A stretch of DNA of 64,000 nucleotides, taken from Thiohalocapsa sp. Its GTDB lineage: Bacteria > Pseudomonadota > Gammaproteobacteria > Chromatiales > Chromatiaceae. Below the pieces are notes generated by a model that ran no database searches, was not told where the DNA came from, and saw only the letters and a list, made by a program, of their open reading frames with translations. Below are positions 59,554 through 64,000 of the stretch, piece after piece; the stretch's first letter is position 1; each line of letters opens with the position of its first letter. Location of the stretch: positions 1 through 64,000 of the forward strand of contig JAIPFF010000008.1 in assembly GCA_021736785.1 (NCBI GenBank). The letters are read 5' to 3'. The position numbers were made by a program, and so were the translations under genes.

Positions 59554-62500
59554 ATGACACAGCAGACGGGCCGACAACATCGCCCCTCGGGCCTTGGCCG
59601 GAGGATGCCCTCGGGCCGGCGCCGCTTTATCGGCGCCGGGGCGCCGGCGCCGCTGTCGGTGCCGCTGTCGGTGCCGATCCCGGCGCCGGCCCCGCTTGAG
59701 CATGCGCCGCGTCGACCATCCCGGCTCGGCGCAGTTGCACGATCGGCGCTCGCACTGATGCTCCTCGCCGCCGTGCTGCTCGCGCCGGCCCCGGCCGCCG
59801 CGAGGGACGGCGGCGTGACGGTGATGCCCGCCGACGTCAGCCTGCTGCGCAAGGCTCCGCGCGAGATCGCCACCTCGGTGATCCGCGTCACCAATCGCAC
59901 CGGTGCCGCGGCGACCTTCCAAGGCGAGCTGTCGCTGCCGGCCGGCTGGCGTCCGATCACACCCGATTTCCCGTTCCCGGTGGCCGCCGGCGAGACCGTT
60001 CTGCGGCTGATCAGCTTTATGGTTCCTGCCGAGACGCCGGCCGGCGACTACCGGGTGCGTTACCGCGTCGAGCAACGCGACAGGCCCGCCGTCAGTGGCA
60101 CGGCCAGCCTCTCGGTGCGCGTGCTGCCGGTGTGGAAGCTGCAGGCCGATCTGCGCTCGGCGCCGGATCTCGTCATCGCGGGCGAGGCCTACGAAGCCGT
60201 CTACAACATCATCAACGCCGGCAATGCGCCGCTGCAGGTCGCCTATCGCGGCGACAGCCGCCGCGGCTATCGGATCTCGCCGGCCGGGGGTGTCTTGGAC
60301 TTGGACCCGGGTGAAGCACGGGAGGTGGTGCTGACAGTGACCACCGAAGACGACGGCGAGCCGCTGCGCGACACCTTGACCTTCACCGCCGAAGCAACTG
60401 CCGAGGGGCTGGCCAGCGAAGCGTCGAAAAGCATCGAGGTGGTGCCGCGGGTCAGCGCCGGCGAGAATCCCGAGATCAGTATTGATACGGTGTTCACGCA
60501 GTCCGCCGGTGCTCGCCTGCGCGACGGTGAGTACAGCGGTGGTCTGCAATTGTCTTGGTCGGGCGCCGGTGCCATCGACGACACCGGCGAGCGCCGTGTC
60601 GCCTTTATGCTGCGCGGGCCGGACATGATCGAAGAGACCATTCTCGGCCAGCGCGAGGAGTTTCGCGTGCAGTACGACGGGCCGAATGTCGACCTCGCCC
60701 TCGGTGATCTGACCTATGCCTTATCGCCGTTGACCGAGCAGGGCCGCTGGGGCCGCGGCGGCCTGATCCGCTGGCGCAACGCGCCTTTCACGGTCATGGC
60801 TTACCACATGCGCGAAGCGTTCAGTAGCACGCGCTACGACGACGCGGTTTGGCTGGAAGACGAGCAGGCCTGGGGTGCCGACGACAGCCTTCGGCGAGAG
60901 GATCGTTGGTGGGGAGACGAGACCGCCGTCGGCCTGGACTTCGACCTGGCCTCGTCTTGGCGCGCCGGCATCAACCTGCTGCATAAACATGATACTGACG
61001 GGCGCAACGACGTGCTCTCTCTGCGGGGCCTGGGCGAACTGCCCGGCGGGCTTGCCTTGGAGTTGGAGGCCGGCGCCGGCAGTGGCGATGCGGGCAGCGG
61101 GAAAGGCGTCTTTGCCCGACTGAGCAAGTTCGGCGACGAGCTGCGTTATGCGCTGAAGTTCTATCACGCCGATCCCGACTTCAAGGGCTACTACCGGGAC
61201 CAGCGCCACGTCGGTATTGACTTCGATTACGGGCGCGCCGGCAGTCCCTGGAGCTACCGCGGTTACCTCAGGCGCGACCGGTATAATCTCGACCGAGACC
61301 CGGCGTACCCGGCCACCCTCGACGAGGATCTGCTGCTGGGCGTGAGCTACCGCTGGCCGTCGGAGGCGCGGCTCGGGCTCGACCTGCGCCATCGCGAGCG
61401 GCGCGACTTGCGCGCCGATTCGCAGTTCGACGCCGACAAGACGTCGGTCCGGCTCAACGCCGGCGGATCGGTCGAGTCTCTCGACCTCAGCGTGCAGGGC
61501 AGTGTGGAGATCGGCCGCCGGCGCAGTCGCCTCGACGACGAGCGCTTCAACACGGTCGAATACCGGCTCGCAGGCACGTGGCGGCCCTCGCGCCGGCTGT
61601 TCGTCGGCGGGCATCTCCACTATGACGGCGACGCAACCAGCAGCGCCAGCCGCGATACACGGATCACCGCCGGTCTCGGCGCGCAGATGCTTCTATCCGA
61701 TCGGCTTTCGCTGAGCCTGGACGGGCAGACCGATGTGCTCTCCGAGCGCCGGCGTACCCTGTTGAACGCGCAGCTTCGGCTAGAGCGCAACAACGGCCAT
61801 TGGATCCAACTCGCCGCACGTCACGACACCGGGCCTTACAGCGATACCAATGCGATGCTTTCTTACAGCATGCCGATAAAGCTGCCGGTGGGACGGCGCA
61901 GCGATGTGGCCACGCTGCGCGGGCGGGTGTTCGACGCGAATGCCACGCGGGGCTTTCCCAACGTCGTCCTGAAACTGGGAAAGCTGGTTGCGGTGACCGA
62001 TGCGTCCGGATACTTCAGCTTCCCGTCCGTCAAGGTCGGCCGCTACGAGCTCGCTGTTGTGGGCGGTTCGCTGCCCGCCGGGATGATCTCCCTGGTTGAG
62101 CTTCCGGTCGCCGTCGACTTGCGCCGTGACAGCGAGCGCCCGCTGGATCTGCCCCATATTCGCGGCGCGCGCATCGGCGGGCGTGTCCAGCTCTACGAGC
62201 CACCGGGCACGCTGCTGCCGTCGCAGACGTTCCGCCGCGGTGCCCGGAGCTCGCCGACGGCCGCAGACAGCGGCGATTTGCTGCCGAGTCGCGGGCTGGC
62301 GCGCGTCGTTGTCGTCGTTACCGACGGCGAAACCCGGTACCGGCGCATGACCGATGCGGCGGGCGACTTCGAGCTTCTGGGTCTTACGCCCGGCGCTTGG
62401 AGCGTTTCCATCGAGACCGATGGCATACCCGCTGACGCAACCATCGAGGAGTCGAGCCGCGACGTCGACCTCGAAGCCGGCGGTAGCGCCCAAGTGGAAT

Positions 62501-62634
62501 TCAGGGTCGAGCGCAAGATACGCCGCATGCGCATGCTCGAACCGCTCAAGCTCGCCGAAGCAGCAGTCAACCCCGCCGCCAACCCAGCCGCCAACCCAGC
62601 CGCCAACCCAGCCGCCAACCCAGCCGCCAACTGA
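59554..62634 (+). CDS. Large usher-like outer-membrane protein with C-terminal PNPAAN repeats
   Basis: The 1026-residue product has a long Arg/Pro-rich leader (1-60), then a signal-type hydrophobic segment (60-85, ending PAAA-R). NEW3-like beta domains lie at about 88-310 (VIRVTNRTGAAATFQGEL, AYEAVYNIINAGNAPLQV). An aromatic, alternating region (about 320-780) fits an outer-membrane beta-barrel. Plug-like or carboxypeptidase-regulatory domains at 785-965 (LRGRVFDANATRGFPNV, DASGYFSFPSVKVGRYEL) recall PapC usher domains. The tail has five PNPAA-type repeats. The start may be 59554 or the internal ATG 59605. It follows the chaperone-like gene by 138 bases. Confidence 0.75.
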   Translation: MTQQTGRQHRPSGLGRRMPSGRRRFIGAGAPAPLSVPLSVPIPAPAPLEHAPRRPSRLGAVARSALALMLLAAVLLAPAPAAARDGGVTVMPADVSLLRKAPREIATSVIRVTNRTGAAATFQGELSLPAGWRPITPDFPFPVAAGETVLRLISFMVPAETPAGDYRVRYRVEQRDRPAVSGTASLSVRVLPVWKLQADLRSAPDLVIAGEAYEAVYNIINAGNAPLQVAYRGDSRRGYRISPAGGVLDLDPGEAREVVLTVTTEDDGEPLRDTLTFTAEATAEGLASEASKSIEVVPRVSAGENPEISIDTVFTQSAGARLRDGEYSGGLQLSWSGAGAIDDTGERRVAFMLRGPDMIEETILGQREEFRVQYDGPNVDLALGDLTYALSPLTEQGRWGRGGLIRWRNAPFTVMAYHMREAFSSTRYDDAVWLEDEQAWGADDSLRREDRWWGDETAVGLDFDLASSWRAGINLLHKHDTDGRNDVLSLRGLGELPGGLALELEAGAGSGDAGSGKGVFARLSKFGDELRYALKFYHADPDFKGYYRDQRHVGIDFDYGRAGSPWSYRGYLRRDRYNLDRDPAYPATLDEDLLLGVSYRWPSEARLGLDLRHRERRDLRADSQFDADKTSVRLNAGGSVESLDLSVQGSVEIGRRRSRLDDERFNTVEYRLAGTWRPSRRLFVGGHLHYDGDATSSASRDTRITAGLGAQMLLSDRLSLSLDGQTDVLSERRRTLLNAQLRLERNNGHWIQLAARHDTGPYSDTNAMLSYSMPIKLPVGRRSDVATLRGRVFDANATRGFPNVVLKLGKLVAVTDASGYFSFPSVKVGRYELAVVGGSLPAGMISLVELPVAVDLRRDSERPLDLPHIRGARIGGRVQLYEPPGTLLPSQTFRRGARSSPTAADSGDLLPSRGLARVVVVVTDGETRYRRMTDAAGDFELLGLTPGAWSVSIETDGIPADATIEESSRDVDLEAGGSAQVEFRVERKIRRMRMLEPLKLAEAAVNPAANPAANPAANPAANPAAN
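62569..62628 (+). repeat. 12-bp tandem repeat encoding NPAA units
   Basis: Five near-identical units AACCC[AC]GCCGCC encode Asn-Pro-Ala-Ala at the very C-terminus of the usher-like protein. The in-frame unit length means copy number can vary without breaking the gene. Confidence 0.9.
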
Positions 62635-62988
62635 GCAAAGTGCGTCCGCGAAGCCGCGGGGAGATCGCGGGGGTCCGGCGGACGCGCCCGGGTCTCGCGC
62701 GGCGCCGCGTGGGGATGGCCCCGAATCGGGGCGCCGCAAGGTCGACGCGCTTCGATGGTAACGAGCGGATTGGCTGGCGTCGACGTTTCGGGGCCGGTAT
62801 CCTTGCGCACGACGGTTCGGCCTGCCTCGGGGCCGGTTTGCGTGTGCGGCCGGCGTTTCGGCTGCCGGACCCCGTCGTTTGCGCCCTCGTCGATCCTCGG
62901 CGTTGCTGAAGGGTCGGCCGTTGCTCGCGGGTGGTGCTGCGCTGCGAAGGCTCGCGAGTAGCGGCTCCGTGGGCGGAGAGATTCGGCG
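62635..62988. other. Interval after the exported operon, no gene seen
   Basis: CCCCGAATCGGGG near 62720 is a short perfect inverted repeat that may serve as a terminator for the operon. The rest shows only GC-driven open frames and no recognised promoter for the sensor gene at 62989. Confidence 0.35.
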
Positions 62989-64000
62989 ATGCGACACTTG
63001 TTCCGGCAAAAGGCCGGCGCGGAACACGAGCGGACGATTGCGTTGTTGCCGGGGGCAGTCCTGGCCGCGGGCCTGTGCGTGACGCTGCTGGTCTGGCTCG
63101 GTGCCATGGCCGAGGCGCGGACCAGGGTGGACGCCCGGCTGGCCATCTGGCAAGACCGCATCGCTCACGCTATCGAGCATCGACTCGATACCAACGCCCA
63201 GATTCTGCGCGGCGTCGCGAGCCTGTTCGCGGCATCGCGAGATGTCGCCCGTGACGAATTCCGCCTCTACATGCAGGGGGTGGATCTCTGGCATAACGCG
63301 CCGGGCACCGAAGTCGTCGGCTATGTGATCCCGGTGCCGGATGCCGAGAAGGCCGCCCACGTCGCGGCGGTTCGTGCCGAGGGTTTTCCCGACTATGCCA
63401 TCCTGCCGCCGGGCGAGCGGCCGCTCTATGCGCCTGCGGTCTATCTGGAACCCTTCTCTCCCGGCAACCGGCGCGCCTTCGGCTTCGACCTAGCCTCCGA
63501 TCCGCTGCGCTGGGAGGCGGCGTCCCTGGCCCGCGACAGCGGGCGGCCCGTGATGAGCGAGATGACGGCGCTGCTGCGCGACGTGGAGTCCCGGGGCGAG
63601 CCGGGTTACTTGTTGTTCCTGCCCATCTACGGCGCCGGAGAGCCTGTCGAGATCCTGCCCGAGCGGTCGCGCAGCTTCGAAGGCTGGGTCTATGCCGCGT
63701 TCCATATGCACGCGCTGATCGCCGCGACCCTCGATCTCCCGGATTTCCGCGACATCGCTTCCCTCGTGGCGATCGCGGTTTACGACGGCGACAATCCGGC
63801 CGCCGGCCGGCTGCTTTACGCGACCCGGAATCGTCCCGGCGCTGCCCTCGAAAGGGGACAGCCGACGCTGGCCAGGACGCTGACATACGGCGGACAGACA
63901 TGGACGATGGTGATCGCGGCCGAGCCCGCGTTTACTGCATCGACCACCAGCGACAGGCCGACGCTGATCGCACTCGGCGGCATTGCCGTCAGTCTGTTGC
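62989..64000 (+). CDS. CHASE-domain membrane sensor, N-terminal part (runs off the window)
   Basis: The 337 residues seen begin MRHLFRQKAG and have a transmembrane segment at about 17-38. A periplasmic CHASE domain (about 50-310) follows, with LRGVASLFAASRDVARDEF, AVRAEGFPDYAILPPGER, FGFDLASDPLRWEAA and PGYLLFLPIY. A second membrane segment starts at the window edge (TLIALGGIAVSLL). CHASE domains bind small ligands and control cytoplasmic GGDEF, kinase or cyclase domains. The output domain is beyond the window. Given the neighbours a GGDEF output is plausible. GCGGAGAG precedes the ATG. Confidence 0.88.
   Translation, partial: MRHLFRQKAGAEHERTIALLPGAVLAAGLCVTLLVWLGAMAEARTRVDARLAIWQDRIAHAIEHRLDTNAQILRGVASLFAASRDVARDEFRLYMQGVDLWHNAPGTEVVGYVIPVPDAEKAAHVAAVRAEGFPDYAILPPGERPLYAPAVYLEPFSPGNRRAFGFDLASDPLRWEAASLARDSGRPVMSEMTALLRDVESRGEPGYLLFLPIYGAGEPVEILPERSRSFEGWVYAAFHMHALIAATLDLPDFRDIASLVAIAVYDGDNPAAGRLLYATRNRPGAALERGQPTLARTLTYGGQTWTMVIAAEPAFTASTTSDRPTLIALGGIAVSLL

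Noticed and set aside
61780-63360. Minus-strand frame with GWVGG repeats
   Set aside because: The repeat is the antisense reading of the NPAA tail. The rest has no protein features.

Overview
The window is GC-rich chromosomal DNA from a proteobacterium, most likely a gammaproteobacterium. The lineage is inferred from the sdhCDAB-sdhE operon, LexA, a TusE/DsrC-like protein, a Vitreoscilla-type globin and a GTP-free set of housekeeping genes such as pyk and trkAH. A Chromatiales/Ectothiorhodospiraceae-like organism fits but cannot be proven from this sequence. Genes are dense on both strands, and many pairs overlap by the ATGA or TAGTG type.

Layout. 1-880: the end of an IS630-type element that cuts a bacteriophytochrome gene. 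1239-5635: a small glycine-zipper protein and the succinate dehydrogenase operon with its assembly factor sdhE and a good sigma70 promoter. 5874-9638: a PAS/GAF/GGDEF/EAL protein. 9801-14459: a 12-bp tandem repeat, a CaCA exchanger-like protein, a site-2 protease with CBS domains, and sufS-sufU. 14564-19280: a second GGDEF protein with a degenerate EAL domain, a fasciclin-domain protein and a TusE-like protein without the terminal cysteine. 19291-24930: a phospholipase D/VTT fusion, an EEP-family phosphodiesterase, a small lipoprotein and trkH-trkA. 25333-38514: DJ-1/PfpI protein, an exported protein, an adenylate cyclase/STAND ATPase, a response regulator with a hybrid kinase, and a Lon-like protease with a Usp-like protein and a hydrolase.

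38731-42458 is an accessory region. A TrmO-like protein with an apparent signal peptide precedes tRNA-Val(CAC). Directly 3' of the tRNA lie a decayed tyrosine integrase, a two-gene AAA ATPase/DUF4276 (TOPRIM-like) operon that resembles anti-phage ATPase-nuclease pairs, and a decayed type I methylase (hsdM). After it come a globin, lexA with a divergent LexA-like protease that has no DNA-binding domain, a YbaY/NlpE-type exported protein, two transporters, a transposase relic, a hydrolase, pyruvate kinase and a flavin reductase-like protein.

51835-64000 is dominated by surface functions: a very large secreted GH9-type glycosidase with a repeat and acidic tail, a cyclic-nucleotide-binding protein, a CysB-type LysR regulator whose natural start codon seems to be ATC, and a four-gene exported operon (57528-62634). 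The operon encodes a small abundant-looking beta protein, a second small exported protein, a chaperone-like protein with two Ig-like domains, and a large usher-like outer-membrane protein ending in PNPAAN-type repeats. I consider this operon the best candidate for an undescribed system, possibly a non-classical chaperone-usher-like fibre pathway. A CHASE-domain sensor begins at 62989 and runs off the window. With two GGDEF proteins inside and a probable third at the edge, cyclic-di-GMP control of surface behaviour is a recurring theme.
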